Assembly: GCF_002858745.1 (NCBI RefSeq)
Contig: NZ_PJRO01000020.1
Location: 1 to 64,000 of the forward strand
Direction: 5' to 3'
Length of the DNA: 64,000 nucleotides
From: Mesorhizobium loti
GTDB taxonomy: Bacteria > Pseudomonadota > Alphaproteobacteria > Rhizobiales > Rhizobiaceae
The notes beneath the pieces are model-generated. The model was not told the origin of the DNA and ran no database searches. It was given only the letters and a program-made list of their open reading frames with translations. Numbering within the stretch: the first letter of the stretch is position 1; the number at the start of each line of letters is the position of its first letter. This document shows positions 42,105-51,351 of this stretch, piece by piece. The position numbers and the translations under genes were made by a program.

Positions 42105-43175
42105 TTGACCGATATCGTCATCAATGACCTGTCGAAGATGTATGGTGGCAAGCGCGTGCTCGATTGTGTCGCCATGCACATCGCCGACGGTGAATTCATC
42201 GCGGTTCTCGGGCCTTCTGGCTGCGGCAAGACGACCTTGCTGCGCTTGCTGGCCGGCTTCGAAACGCCGGATGAAGGCACGATCCAGCTCGGCGACCGCA
42301 TTGTTTCATCCAGGGAGGCCAATGTGCCGCCGGAGAAGCGCAATATCGGCATCGTCTTCCAGAACTACGCGCTCTGGCCGCATATGAGCGTGGCCGACAA
42401 TGTCGGCTATGCGCTCAAGATCGCCGGTGCGAGTTCACAGGAGCGCCAGCAGCGCAGCCGCGATGCCCTGGCCGTCGTCGGCATGGAAAACCTGGCGGAA
42501 CGTGCGCCGTCCGACCTGTCCGGCGGCCAGCGCCAGCGCGTTGCCCTGGCACGCTGTCTTGCCGCCAAGCCCTCCGTGATGCTGCTGGATGAGCCATTGG
42601 CCAATCTCGATGTGCATTTGCGCGCGGCAATGGAAAACGAGTTCGTCCGCTTTCATCGCCATACCGGCGCCACCATGGTCTACATCACCCATGACCAGTC
42701 GGAGGCGATGGCGCTGGCCGACCGCATCGCGGTGATCGATCGCGGCCGCCTGGTACAGTTCGACCGGCCGCGTGATCTCTATCGCGAGCCGCAGAGCGAG
42801 ATGGTCGCCCGTTTCATCGGCAACGGCCAGGTGCTGACCGTGCAGGATGTGCGTCCAGACGCCGAGGCGGCCATCGTCAGCATCTTCGGCAAGGACCATC
42901 GTGTCCGGGCACGCAGGAGCGAACAGGTTCGTTCTTCGGCCAGGCTTTCCGTCCACACCTCGGCGATGCGCCTGGCGCAGCCGGGCGAAGATGGCTTCGC
43001 CGGCAAGGTCGAACGGGTCATCTATCGCGGCAACCACAGCCAGGTCGATTTTCTTGTTACCGCCGAGCCGGATCTGCAGCTGACGCTGCACGCGCCGGCG
43101 GATGTCGCCATTCCATCGGACGACACCATCCAGGTCTGTATCAGCGACGGCTGGGTCATCCCCGCCGCTGCCTGA
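42105..43175 (+). CDS. FbpC/PotA-like ABC ATPase
   Basis: A 356-residue ATPase of the ferric/polyamine/phosphonate/sugar-phosphate importer class. Walker A is GPSGCGKTTLL near residue 38, Q-loop VFQNYALWPHMSV, signature LSGGQRQRVALARCLA, Walker B VMLLDEPLANLDVHLR, H-loop ITHDQSEAMALADRI. A C-terminal TOBE-type regulatory domain covers about residues 270-356. TTG is taken as start because GAGGA lies 7 nt upstream; a longer frame begins inside the operator palindrome and is rejected. It is first in a five-gene operon. Confidence 0.87.
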   Translation: MTDIVINDLSKMYGGKRVLDCVAMHIADGEFIAVLGPSGCGKTTLLRLLAGFETPDEGTIQLGDRIVSSREANVPPEKRNIGIVFQNYALWPHMSVADNVGYALKIAGASSQERQQRSRDALAVVGMENLAERAPSDLSGGQRQRVALARCLAAKPSVMLLDEPLANLDVHLRAAMENEFVRFHRHTGATMVYITHDQSEAMALADRIAVIDRGRLVQFDRPRDLYREPQSEMVARFIGNGQVLTVQDVRPDAEAAIVSIFGKDHRVRARRSEQVRSSARLSVHTSAMRLAQPGEDGFAGKVERVIYRGNHSQVDFLVTAEPDLQLTLHAPADVAIPSDDTIQVCISDGWVIPAAA

Positions 43176-43209
43176 CGGTTTTCCTCTCTCACAGCAACAG
43201 GAGTTCTTT

Positions 43210-44175
43210 ATGCGCCTCACCACTGCCTTCATGCTCGTCTTGTTGAGCGGGACGGCCGTCAACGCCGAAACCTTGACGCTCTACACGTCGCAGTCGCCGG
43301 AGATCGCCCAGCAGACCGTCGACGCCTTTCAGGCCAAGTATCCCGACATCAAGGTCGAATGGACCCGCAACGGCACCAGCCAGCTGCTGAATGTGCTGCG
43401 CGCCGAAATCGAAGCCGGCGACGTCAAGCCGGACGTGCTTCTGGTCGCCGACACCATCAACCTTGGCCAGCTGAAGAAGGAAGGCCGCCTGATGGCCTAT
43501 CCGCAGGCCGCTGTCGGCTCTTATGACAAGAGCACCTACGACAAGGACATGACGTTCTTCGGCACCAAGATCATCTCCACCGGCATCGCCTACAACACCG
43601 AGAAGGCCAAGCCGGTCGAAACCTGGAGCGCCTTGCTGACGGATGACAACAAGGGCCAGATCGCCGTGCCGAGCCCGCTCTATTCGGGCGCCGCACTCAA
43701 CCATCTGCACAGCGTCGTCAACGTTCCGGGCATTGGCTGGGAATTCTACGAAGGCCTTGCCAAGCTCGACATCGCGCCGGAAGGCGGCAACGGCCCGGCG
43801 CTCAAGGCGGTGGCCAGCGGTCTTGCCAAATACGGCATCATCGCCGACGCCGACGTCATCCGCGCCAAGGCCAAGGGCTCGCCCGTCGACCTGATCTTCC
43901 CGAAGGACGGCGTCTCCTTCATCACCGAGCCGGTCGCGATCATGTCGACCGCCAAGAATGCCGATGGCGCCAAGAAGTTCATCGACTTCCTGCTGTCCAA
44001 GCAAGGCCAGGAACTCGTCGTGACCCAGGGCAACCTGCCGATCGATCCATCGCTTACGCCGCCTGCAGGGTTCCCGAAACTGTCCGAGATCAAGCTCCTG
44101 CCGATGGATGCGGACAAAGCCGTGGCCACCGACAAGGAGACCCGCGAGAAGTTCACCAAGATCTTCGGCGGCTGA
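43210..44175 (+). CDS. Fbp/AfuA-like periplasmic substrate-binding protein
   Basis: A 321-residue class II binding protein (SBP_bac_1/6-like). A signal peptide covers about residues 1-19 (cleaved after VNAE), followed by TLTLYTSQSPEIAQQTVDAFQAKYPDIKVE. The region RNGTSQLLNVLRAEIEAGDVKPDVLL resembles proteins for ferric iron, 2-aminoethylphosphonate and hexose phosphates (AfuA). The iron-coordinating Tyr pair of ferric-binding proteins (YY near residue 195) is not seen; the equivalent area reads SPLYSGAALNHLHSV. That argues against plain ferric iron. The neighbouring phosphatase points to a phosphorylated ligand. Confidence 0.83.
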   Translation: MRLTTAFMLVLLSGTAVNAETLTLYTSQSPEIAQQTVDAFQAKYPDIKVEWTRNGTSQLLNVLRAEIEAGDVKPDVLLVADTINLGQLKKEGRLMAYPQAAVGSYDKSTYDKDMTFFGTKIISTGIAYNTEKAKPVETWSALLTDDNKGQIAVPSPLYSGAALNHLHSVVNVPGIGWEFYEGLAKLDIAPEGGNGPALKAVASGLAKYGIIADADVIRAKAKGSPVDLIFPKDGVSFITEPVAIMSTAKNADGAKKFIDFLLSKQGQELVVTQGNLPIDPSLTPPAGFPKLSEIKLLPMDADKAVATDKETREKFTKIFGG

Positions 44176-44189
44176 TAGAAAGATAGAAA

Positions 44190-45923
44190 ATGGCGTTGAT
44201 TGCCATGGAAAGGCTTGAGGAGCGCCGGCGGTTGCCGGCGCTTCTTCCCAAGGCGGAATGGGTGGTGCTGGGGCTGCTGGTGATCTTCGTCGCCGGCCTG
44301 TCCTTCGCGCCGCTGCTGCGCCTTGCCATAACCGCCATCGCGCCAGCTGGCGTGATCGATCTCGGCCATGTTGCCGAACTGCTCTGGAAGAAGAAGGTCC
44401 TGACCGCTTCGACGAACACATTGGTCGTCGCCTTGGTGTCGACCATTCTTGCCATGGTGCTTGGCACCATCGCCGCCGCACTGACCGTGCTCACCGACAT
44501 GCGCTTCAAGACGGCATGGGTCTTCGCCTTCGTGCTGCCGCTGATGATCCCGCCGCAGGTGACGGCGCTCGCCTGGGTTCAGGCCTTTTCGCCATCGAGC
44601 CCGGTTCTCGGCCTGCTTGGACTTTCCCTGCATGACGGCGGGCGGCATCCGCTCTATTCGCCGGGCGGCATCATCCTTTTGCTGGGCTTCTATCACGCGC
44701 CGCTGGTGTTCCTGACCGTGAGGGCGGCGCTGCGACGCCTGCCTGCCGAACTGGTCGAGGCGGCGCGTGCCGCCGGCGCCACCAGCTGGCCGCTGATTTT
44801 CACCATCATCCTGCCGCTGGCGCGGGCCGGCCTGTTTGCCGGCGCTGCCCTGGCCTTCGTGTCGTCGATCAGCAATTTCGGCATCCAGGCCATGCTGGGC
44901 ATTCCGGCGCGATACCCGACCCTGATCACGCTGATCTACCAGCAGATGAACAGCTACGGCCCATCGGCGCTCGCCGACATGGCGGTTCTCGCTTTGCTTC
45001 TGTCGACGCTGACCATCGTCGGTGTTGCCGTCAGCGGCTGGCTTGGCCAGCGCGGTGACGTGCGCGTCGACGGCATCGGCCGCTCGCTCGAAATACGGTT
45101 GGGCCGCTGGCGTCCCGTCGTCGAGGCGGCTAGCTGGCTGTTCATCGTGCTTACCATGGCGCTGCCGCTGTCGGCACTCGTCGCCACTTCCTTGGTCAAC
45201 GGCTTCGGCCAGGAGCTGAGCTGGAAGACGCTGACGCTGGTCAACTATGCCAATGCTCTCGTGCACCAGGCTTCAATCCGCAACGCGTTCCTCACCAGCC
45301 TGCTGCTGACGTCGGTCACTGTCGCCATCCTGATGGTCGTGTCGCTGTTCATGGCCTATTTCATCGTCTGGAAGCGCGGCCCGCTCGTTCGCCTGCTGCA
45401 TCTGTTCAGCGAGCTCGCCTATGCACTGCCCGGCATTATTCTCGCCGTGGCGATGATCCTGTTCTTCCTGAAGCCGCTGCCCTTTCTGGGTTTCAGCATC
45501 TATGGAACAGTGTGGATTATCCTGGCTGCCTATCTCTCCAGCTTCCTGGCGCTGGCGCTGCGTCCAGTCCTCGGCGGCTTCGCGCAGATCGACCGGGCCA
45601 TGGAAGAGGCAGCCCAGGTGGCGGGCGCAGGCTTTCTGGCACGCATGCATGACGTCATCATCCCGCTGGTCGCACCCGCGGCGGTCGCTGGCGGCGTCAT
45701 GGTCTTCATGAGCGCCCTGAACGAGATTCAGGTCTCGATCCTGCTCGTGTCATCCAATGCCCGCACCATCGGCCCGATGGTGGTCTTCCTGGAAGAGGGA
45801 GGATCCTCCACGCTGGCAGCGGCCGTCGGCTGCCTGATGATCGTGGCGGTGCTGATCCTGATGCTGGTGGCAACACGTTTCTCGCGCTACCTGCCGAAAG
45901 GGGTGCTGCCTTGGCAAAACTGA
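44190..45923 (+). CDS. FbpB/ThiP-like ABC permease with two fused permease domains
   Basis: A 577-residue inner-membrane protein in which two permease halves are joined, as in FbpB, ThiP and AfuB. Each half has an EAA-type loop: ELVEAARAAGATSWPLIFTIILP in the first (about residues 188-210) and MEEAAQVAGAGFLARMHDVIIP in the second (about 471-492). About 12 hydrophobic helices are visible. It forms the whole channel with two copies of the ATPase. The gene ends inside the next, with a 13-nt overlap, so the MBL protein is translated from the same message. Confidence 0.87.
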   Translation: MALIAMERLEERRRLPALLPKAEWVVLGLLVIFVAGLSFAPLLRLAITAIAPAGVIDLGHVAELLWKKKVLTASTNTLVVALVSTILAMVLGTIAAALTVLTDMRFKTAWVFAFVLPLMIPPQVTALAWVQAFSPSSPVLGLLGLSLHDGGRHPLYSPGGIILLLGFYHAPLVFLTVRAALRRLPAELVEAARAAGATSWPLIFTIILPLARAGLFAGAALAFVSSISNFGIQAMLGIPARYPTLITLIYQQMNSYGPSALADMAVLALLLSTLTIVGVAVSGWLGQRGDVRVDGIGRSLEIRLGRWRPVVEAASWLFIVLTMALPLSALVATSLVNGFGQELSWKTLTLVNYANALVHQASIRNAFLTSLLLTSVTVAILMVVSLFMAYFIVWKRGPLVRLLHLFSELAYALPGIILAVAMILFFLKPLPFLGFSIYGTVWIILAAYLSSFLALALRPVLGGFAQIDRAMEEAAQVAGAGFLARMHDVIIPLVAPAAVAGGVMVFMSALNEIQVSILLVSSNARTIGPMVVFLEEGGSSTLAAAVGCLMIVAVLILMLVATRFSRYLPKGVLPWQN

Positions 45924-47026
45924 CCGTTGTCAGCGGGCAGGGCGGCAAGCTGCCTGCCGCCTTCCTGCTGGAAATGCATGGCCGGCGCATTCTTCTCGAT
46001 CTGGGTGAGGGGCCGCAGCCCGGCGTGAAGCCCGATCTTTCAGAGGTCGGGTCCGTCGACGCGATCTGCCTTTCCCACGCCCATATCGATCATGTCGGCT
46101 CGCTGGACCTTGTTGGCCAGTTGGGCAGTCCTCTCGTCTTTGCGACGGGTCAGACGTTTGGGCTGATCCCAGAAGCCGTGCTTCCGCTGGAACGCCGTCT
46201 GCAACTGCCGGTCAGCGGCAAAACCGAAATCTCCGGCCTGCCCGTTATCGTTGGCCGAAACGGCCACGCACCCGGCGGCATCTGGTTTCATTTCGCCGGT
46301 CATGGCGGCGTTCTCTACATGGGGGACTGGAGCGCGGAATCGCTACTGTTGCCCTTCGACGAGCCGCCCGCCGCAGGCTGCCTCATAACCGATGCGTCCT
46401 ATGGCGATTTCGACGAGGCGCTTTCTTCACAGATCGGAGCGATCGCCGATTTTGCCGCGCCTGGTGCGGTGCTCTGCGTGCCGGCCGGCGGCAGGGGGCC
46501 GGAGATGATTCTGGCCTTGAATGGGCTCGGCCTGGAGGCGATCGCCTGTCCTGTCGTGCGTCGGGAAATGCAGTCTCTCGCCAGCGAAGACACCGGCACG
46601 ATCAGCGCCGAGAGCCGCGCCGCGATCGCTGCGCTACTGCACGCGATGCCTCGCGATGAGGAATGGTCTCCGAACCGGGTGATCGTGGCGACGGAAGCCA
46701 ATGCGGAAACCGGGCTGGCGGCGCAGCTTCTGCAGCGTCGGGAAGAGGGCTTCCGCTTCCTGTTCTCTGGCCATGTCCCGGCACAGACGCCGGCCTGGGA
46801 CATGCTGCAGCGTGATGAAGCCCGATGGCTGCGCTGGAATGTTCACCCACGGCTGCAGGATACGATGGACCTTGTCACCCGCACCGGCGCCGAGAAAGTC
46901 GTGGCGGCTTTCGTGCGGCGGGAAGAGATGCCCCGGCTCGAGCAATGGCTTGGCGGGCGCCTCTGCCGAACGAGGATTATTCCCTTGCCTGTCGATCGCG
47001 ACCCGTTACTGAAAGCCGCGGAATAG
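45911..47026 (+). CDS. Metallo-beta-lactamase-fold hydrolase (beta-CASP/RNase-like layout)
   Basis: A 371-residue MBL-fold hydrolase with the metal-binding LSHAHIDHVG at about residues 54-63. Later ligands are GHAP-type His near 118 and MGDWS (Asp near 139). The C-terminal part (FLFSGHVPAQTPAWDML, WNVHPRLQD) recalls the cap of RNase J/CPSF-type phosphodiesterases, although it is shorter. It has no signal peptide, so it works in the cytoplasm. Start is TTG, with AAAGGGG 7 nt upstream, inside the permease gene. Co-transcription with an importer and a phosphatase suggests it cuts a phosphodiester or cyclic phosphate in the imported substrate; this is inferred. Confidence 0.72.
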   Translation: MAKLTVVSGQGGKLPAAFLLEMHGRRILLDLGEGPQPGVKPDLSEVGSVDAICLSHAHIDHVGSLDLVGQLGSPLVFATGQTFGLIPEAVLPLERRLQLPVSGKTEISGLPVIVGRNGHAPGGIWFHFAGHGGVLYMGDWSAESLLLPFDEPPAAGCLITDASYGDFDEALSSQIGAIADFAAPGAVLCVPAGGRGPEMILALNGLGLEAIACPVVRREMQSLASEDTGTISAESRAAIAALLHAMPRDEEWSPNRVIVATEANAETGLAAQLLQRREEGFRFLFSGHVPAQTPAWDMLQRDEARWLRWNVHPRLQDTMDLVTRTGAEKVVAAFVRREEMPRLEQWLGGRLCRTRIIPLPVDRDPLLKAAE

Positions 47027-47036
47027 GACTGCAAAC

Positions 47037-47639
47037 ATGAACGTGAACCACAATGACAACCGGCCGATGACCGAGGAAGAGGAAGATCGCCTGCCGGTGC
47101 TGCTGCCGGTGCTTGCGGATATCGACGGTGCCGGGAAGACGCTGTTCATCGGCAACGCGGTCGCGGCCAACGATGCCGCCCTGCTTTTAAACAACGGCAT
47201 CACCTCGACGATGAACCTGGCGGTGAACATCGAGATGCCACCGCTGGCCCTGGGCGATGGCTCGGTCGTCAGGCGCACGCATATCGGCCTGATCGACGGC
47301 CCGGGCAACATTGCCCATCATCTGCTCGGCGCCGTTCTGGTCCTGCACGGCATCATTAACCAGCAAAGCCCGGGCAAGGCACATTATCCACCACACCGGG
47401 CCGGCAATGTGCTGGTGCATTGCCGTGGCGGGCGCAGCCGTTCCGCCGGCACCATCGCGCTCTATCTGCATCTTGCGCGACCCGAGCGCTTCCCGGATTT
47501 CGAGGATGTGCTACTCCACGTGCGATCGTGCCGGGGGCTCGATGAAACCCAGCCGCAGCCGGCCATGCTTGATCTATGTCGCCAGGCGCTGGCGATATGG
47601 AACCGGTCAGCGGAAAATGGCCAGGTGCTGCTACGCTAA
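47037..47639 (+). CDS. Dual-specificity phosphatase-like protein
   Basis: A 200-residue Cys-based phosphatase. The signature H-C-X5-R is VHCRGGRSRSAGT, with the nucleophile Cys at about 129 and Arg at about 135. A plausible general acid, Asp about 87, lies in IDGPGNIAHH, and NLAVNIE precedes it. Bacterial members of this fold act on phosphoproteins, phosphoinositides or sugar phosphates. As the last gene of an importer operon it more likely acts on a small imported phosphoester than on proteins. It begins 10 nt after the MBL gene and overlaps the convergent oxidoreductase gene by 9 nt. Confidence 0.8.
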   Translation: MNVNHNDNRPMTEEEEDRLPVLLPVLADIDGAGKTLFIGNAVAANDAALLLNNGITSTMNLAVNIEMPPLALGDGSVVRRTHIGLIDGPGNIAHHLLGAVLVLHGIINQQSPGKAHYPPHRAGNVLVHCRGGRSRSAGTIALYLHLARPERFPDFEDVLLHVRSCRGLDETQPQPAMLDLCRQALAIWNRSAENGQVLLR

Positions 47640-48665
47640 CGGTACAACCCGTTGTGAACTTCCGGTATCCGCCGCGCGCAGCAGGGCGTCGATCAACCGA
47701 TGCACCTTCAACGCTTCGTGGCCGCGGACCCTGGGTTGGTGTTCCGTCTCGATGGCGTCGAGGAAATCGGTGAGGACGGCGCGGTGATGCTGATGGGAAA
47801 ACGCCATCGGATCCGCTCCGGTGCCACCACCGGCGCCTTCGTCTTCGAGGTGGAATTCGCTGCCATCATGGAAGGCGCCTGAGAGCTTCGTACCTTCAAG
47901 CCGCGCCATGCCTTTGGTGCCGATGATGTCGATGGCGTCCGGATGACCGGGATAGGCGGAGGTGGTGGCGGTAACGGAGCCGATGGCACCATTATCGAAG
48001 CGCATGGCGCCGGCCACCAGATCCTCGGTCTCCATGCGATGCACGGGGCTGGTCACGGCATAGGCAGTTACTTCGCTCGGCATCCCGGCTACCGAAATCA
48101 GCAGGTCGAGCGTATGGATTGCCTGGGTCAGCAGCACGCCGCCGCCGTCGCGTTCCCTGGTGCCGCGCCCCGGCTGATCGTAGTAGCTTTGCGGACGCCA
48201 GTTGTTCAGGCGAACCGATGCGCTGACGAGCATGCCGAGCCGGCCGCCCCGCACCAGCTCGGCCAGTGCCGCGCTGGTCGGCCGGAAACGATGCTGCAGC
48301 ACCACGCCCAGTTTCACTCCGGCTGCGTCGGCCGCCGCAACCAGTGCCTCGGCATGCTCGAGGCTGGTTTCGAGTGGCTTTTCCAGCAGGATATGCTTGC
48401 CGCCCGCAGCCGCACGCTGCACCAGGGCGAGATGCGTGTTGGGCGGCGTCAACAGCAGGATGGCATCGATGCTGCGGTTGTCGAAGATCGCGGCAGGGTC
48501 TTCGCAGGTAGGCAGGCCGTAATTCTTGGCAAAAGCCTCGCGACGCGCTCGCGTCGGGCTGTAGGCAGCGACAACTTCAACGCGGTCGGCAAGGTCGAGC
48601 AGGCTGCGGGCGTGCGGTGCCGCGGCCATGCCGAGCCCGATCACGCCGAGGCGAAGCCTGCTCAT
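47631..48665 (-). CDS. Gfo/Idh/MocA-family oxidoreductase
   Basis: A 344-residue NAD(P)-dependent sugar dehydrogenase. The Rossmann motif LGVIGLGMAAAPHARSL is at the N-terminus, the conserved LEKPLETS (catalytic Lys of the EKP motif) near residue 96, and the C-terminal alpha/beta domain has LLTQAIHTLDLLISVAG with the active-site His. It begins at the ATG that overlaps the uxuA stop, so it is third in a uxuB-uxuA-oxidoreductase operon. The family oxidises inositols, glucose, uronates and similar sugars. A link to uronate use is inferred from position. Confidence 0.84.
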   Translation of the reverse strand: MSRLRLGVIGLGMAAAPHARSLLDLADRVEVVAAYSPTRARREAFAKNYGLPTCEDPAAIFDNRSIDAILLLTPPNTHLALVQRAAAGGKHILLEKPLETSLEHAEALVAAADAAGVKLGVVLQHRFRPTSAALAELVRGGRLGMLVSASVRLNNWRPQSYYDQPGRGTRERDGGGVLLTQAIHTLDLLISVAGMPSEVTAYAVTSPVHRMETEDLVAGAMRFDNGAIGSVTATTSAYPGHPDAIDIIGTKGMARLEGTKLSGAFHDGSEFHLEDEGAGGGTGADPMAFSHQHHRAVLTDFLDAIETEHQPRVRGHEALKVHRLIDALLRAADTGSSQRVVPLA

Positions 48666-49858
48666 CAACCAGCCTCGCCCGGAATGCCAAAAGTCTCGAA
48701 GCTGCGCATGATGCCGCGCAGCTCCGCCAGGCCCTTCAGGCGGCCGATGCAGGAATAGCCGGGGTTCACCGTCTTGCCGATGTCGTCGACAATGGCGTGG
48801 CCATGGTCGGGCCGCATCGGAATCTGCCAGTCGGCGCGTCCTTCGGCCTTGCGCCGTGCTTCCTCCCACATCAACGCCGCCACCAGCCGCACCATGTTGG
48901 TGTCGCCTTCCAGATGCTCGGCTTCGTGGAAGGATCCGTCGGCTTCCTTGGTGACGTTGCGCAGATGCGCGAAATGGATGTCGGGCGCAAACTCCCCGGC
49001 CATGGCGACGAGATCGTTGGCCGCGTTGGCGCCGTAGGAACCGGCGCAGAGCGTCAGCCCGTTGGACGGTGAACGATGGGCGTCAAGCAGCTTGCGCGCA
49101 TCGGCCGCCGTCGAAACCACCCGTGGCAGGCCGAAGATCGGGAAGGGCGGATCGTCGGGGTGGATCGCCATGTGCACGCCGGCCTCCTCGGCCACCGGCA
49201 CGATCTCGCGCAGGAAGGCGAACAGGTTGTCGCGGAAACCGTCGAGCGTGATGTCACGATAGACGTCGAGCGCGCGCCGGAAGCTGTCGCGGTCGAAGAT
49301 GAACTCCCGTGCCGGCACCCAGCCGATCAGGTTCCTCTCCAGCGTTGCGAGCGCGCTTTCGCTCATGCCGGCCAGCCGGTTGCGGGCAGCCTCGATGCGC
49401 TCGGGCGGATGGTCTGCCTCCGCGTCGGCGCGTTTCAGCACCAGCACGTCATAGGCGCAGAAGTCGACAGCATCGAAGCGCAGCGCCGTGCCGCCATGCG
49501 GCATGGCGAAATCGAGATCGGTGCGCGTCCAGTCGGTGATGGCCATGAAGTTGTAGCAGACCGTTCCGATGCCGGCTTTGGCGACGGCGCGGATCGATTG
49601 CTTGTAGTTGTCGATCCAGTCGCGGTAGCGGCCGGTGCGGGTCTTGATCTCCTCATGCACGACGATGCTCTCGACCACCGACCAGGTTAGACCGGCCTGT
49701 TCGATCTCGGCTTTGCGTTTGGCGATCTCGTCGTCCGGCCAGACGCGGCCATCGTTCATGTGATGCAGCGCACTGACGATGCCGGTGGCGCCAGCCTGCC
49801 TCACATGCGCGAGCGTGACCGGATCGTCGGGCCCGAACCAGCGCCAGGTCTGTTCCAT
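48665..49858 (-). CDS. uxuA: Mannonate dehydratase
   Basis: A 397-residue TIM-barrel dehydratase that converts D-mannonate to 2-keto-3-deoxygluconate. The N-terminus EQTWRWFGPDDPVTLAHVRQ, GIVSALHHMNDGRVW, VCYNFMAITDWTRTD, MAIHPDDPPFPIFGLPRVVS and LCAGSYGANAANDL, plus a C-terminal MRPDHGHAIVDD, are all UxuA hallmarks, including His and Cys metal-site residues. Its length is usual for the family. The gene starts immediately after the uxuB stop. The product joins the kdu branch at 2-keto-3-deoxygluconate. Confidence 0.93.
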   Translation of the reverse strand: MEQTWRWFGPDDPVTLAHVRQAGATGIVSALHHMNDGRVWPDDEIAKRKAEIEQAGLTWSVVESIVVHEEIKTRTGRYRDWIDNYKQSIRAVAKAGIGTVCYNFMAITDWTRTDLDFAMPHGGTALRFDAVDFCAYDVLVLKRADAEADHPPERIEAARNRLAGMSESALATLERNLIGWVPAREFIFDRDSFRRALDVYRDITLDGFRDNLFAFLREIVPVAEEAGVHMAIHPDDPPFPIFGLPRVVSTAADARKLLDAHRSPSNGLTLCAGSYGANAANDLVAMAGEFAPDIHFAHLRNVTKEADGSFHEAEHLEGDTNMVRLVAALMWEEARRKAEGRADWQIPMRPDHGHAIVDDIGKTVNPGYSCIGRLKGLAELRGIMRSFETFGIPGEAG

Positions 49859-51331
49859 CTATTCCCCCGAGATAGTTGCGATTGCGGCGCCTGTGCCAGC
49901 GGCGCGGATGGTTTCGAGATGGGCGGTCACCGCTCTCTGCAATTCCGTCCGTTCGGCTTGAGCCGAAGCGAAGCCGGCAAGGTCGAAGACCTGTATCACC
50001 GTGGCGGCCGCAGATCGTGAGCCGGCGAATATGGCGGCAAGTCCTGCATCGAGCGGGTCGGAGAACTGGCCGGCATCCGGTGTGCGGCCCCGCGCCTCGC
50101 AGGCCGCGATCCACGCGGCGATGACCAGCGTCTGGTGATCGACCGGGGCGTTCCGTCGAGCTTGTTCGATCGCCGTTGCCACGATGCGTTGCGGCAGTTT
50201 CTGGCTGCCGTCATTGGCGATCTGCGCGGTGCGGTGCTGCAGGGCAGGGTTGTCGTAGCGGGCGGTCAGCCTGCCGATGTAGGCTTGCGGGTCGAGACCG
50301 GCATCTTGGGGCAAAGTGGGGATGGCTTCGGCCCAAAGGCCTTTTACGAAACGCCGGATCGCCGGATCGCCGAAAGCGTCCGCCACCGTCTCATGGCCGG
50401 AAAGCAGACCGAGATAGGCGATCGCCGAATGCGAGCCATTGAGCAGGCGAAGCTTCATGTCCTCGAACGGGCGGACATTGTCCACCATGGTAACCCCGAA
50501 GCGCTCCCATGCCGGTCGGCCGGCCGGAAAGCGATCCTCGATCACCCATTGGCAGAACGGTTCGGTGCGCACCGGCCAGGCGTCCTCCAGCCCGAGCGCG
50601 ACGGCGATGCGCGCGCGGTCGGGATCGGTCGTTGCCGGTACGATGCGGTCGACCATGCTGGACGGAAAGGCGATCGACTGGTCGATATGGGCGGCAAGCC
50701 CTGCGCCCCTGGCCTTTGCGAATTCAAGCAGCAGGCCGCGCAGCGTTTCGCCATTGGCCGGAAGGTTGTCGCAGGACAGCACGGTGAATGGTGTCATCCC
50801 TGCCGTTTGCCGGCGCAGGATGGCCTCAACAAGAAAGCCGTAGATGGTCTTCGGGTGACCGTGGTTGGCCAGGTCCCATACGATGTGGGGATGGCTGAAG
50901 TCGAGCCCACCCGCCGCGTTGCGCAGATAGGCCTTTTCGGTGACGGTCAGCGTGACGATACGCACCGAGGGCAGGCAGAGCGCGTCGACCAGCCGGGCCG
51001 GGTCTTCGGGTGCTACGAGCAGCGACAGAATCGAGCCCACAATGCGCAAATCCTCGCCCTGGCCGCTGCGCACAGCCAGCGTGTAGAGGCAGTCCTGCGG
51101 CGCCAGCGCATCGCGTGTATCGGTACTGCGCAGCGATGCCCCGACGATGCCCCAGCCGGTTTCGCCGGCGGCCAGGCAATCGTCGACATAGGTTGCCTGG
51201 TGAGCGCGATGAAAGGCGCCGACACCGAGATGCACGATGCCCGGCGTTGTCGCGGAGCGATCGTAGCGCGGGTGCGCGACATGCGCCGGCAAGGCGGCAA
51301 GCGATGCGTCGGACAGGCGCCGATCCGTCAC
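49859..51331 (-). CDS. uxuB: Fructuronate reductase (mannitol dehydrogenase family)
   Basis: A 490-residue long-chain polyol dehydrogenase that reduces D-fructuronate to D-mannonate with NADH. Landmarks are GIVHLGVGAFHRAHQATYVDD (nucleotide-binding start), TVTEKAYLRNAAGGLDF, FTVLSCDNLPANGETLRGL and the catalytic helix MKLRLLNGSHSAIAYLGLLSG with Lys at its head. The best start in this frame is a GTG without a Shine-Dalgarno of its own; a seven-codon mini-ORF with a strong site precedes it. With uxuA downstream and uxaC divergent it forms the glucuronate pathway. Mannitol 2-dehydrogenase is the main alternative. Confidence 0.88.
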   Translation of the reverse strand: MTDRRLSDASLAALPAHVAHPRYDRSATTPGIVHLGVGAFHRAHQATYVDDCLAAGETGWGIVGASLRSTDTRDALAPQDCLYTLAVRSGQGEDLRIVGSILSLLVAPEDPARLVDALCLPSVRIVTLTVTEKAYLRNAAGGLDFSHPHIVWDLANHGHPKTIYGFLVEAILRRQTAGMTPFTVLSCDNLPANGETLRGLLLEFAKARGAGLAAHIDQSIAFPSSMVDRIVPATTDPDRARIAVALGLEDAWPVRTEPFCQWVIEDRFPAGRPAWERFGVTMVDNVRPFEDMKLRLLNGSHSAIAYLGLLSGHETVADAFGDPAIRRFVKGLWAEAIPTLPQDAGLDPQAYIGRLTARYDNPALQHRTAQIANDGSQKLPQRIVATAIEQARRNAPVDHQTLVIAAWIAACEARGRTPDAGQFSDPLDAGLAAIFAGSRSAAATVIQVFDLAGFASAQAERTELQRAVTAHLETIRAAGTGAAIATISGE

Positions 51332-51351
51332 GGGCGGGCTCGTTCTGTCAT
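51328..51351 (-). other. Seven-codon mini-ORF overlapping the uxuB start
   Basis: ATG preceded by GGGGAGGA at 5-nt spacing opens a frame encoding MTERARP, whose TGA overlaps the uxuB GTG (GTGA). The peptide resembles the uxuB N-terminus (MTDRRLS). Either a one-base indel has split the original start or uxuB is expressed by translational coupling. Confidence 0.5.

Noticed and set aside
47037..47639. Protein tyrosine phosphatase of polysaccharide control
   Set aside because: There is no tyrosine kinase or polysaccharide gene in its operon; it is linked to an importer and an MBL hydrolase instead.
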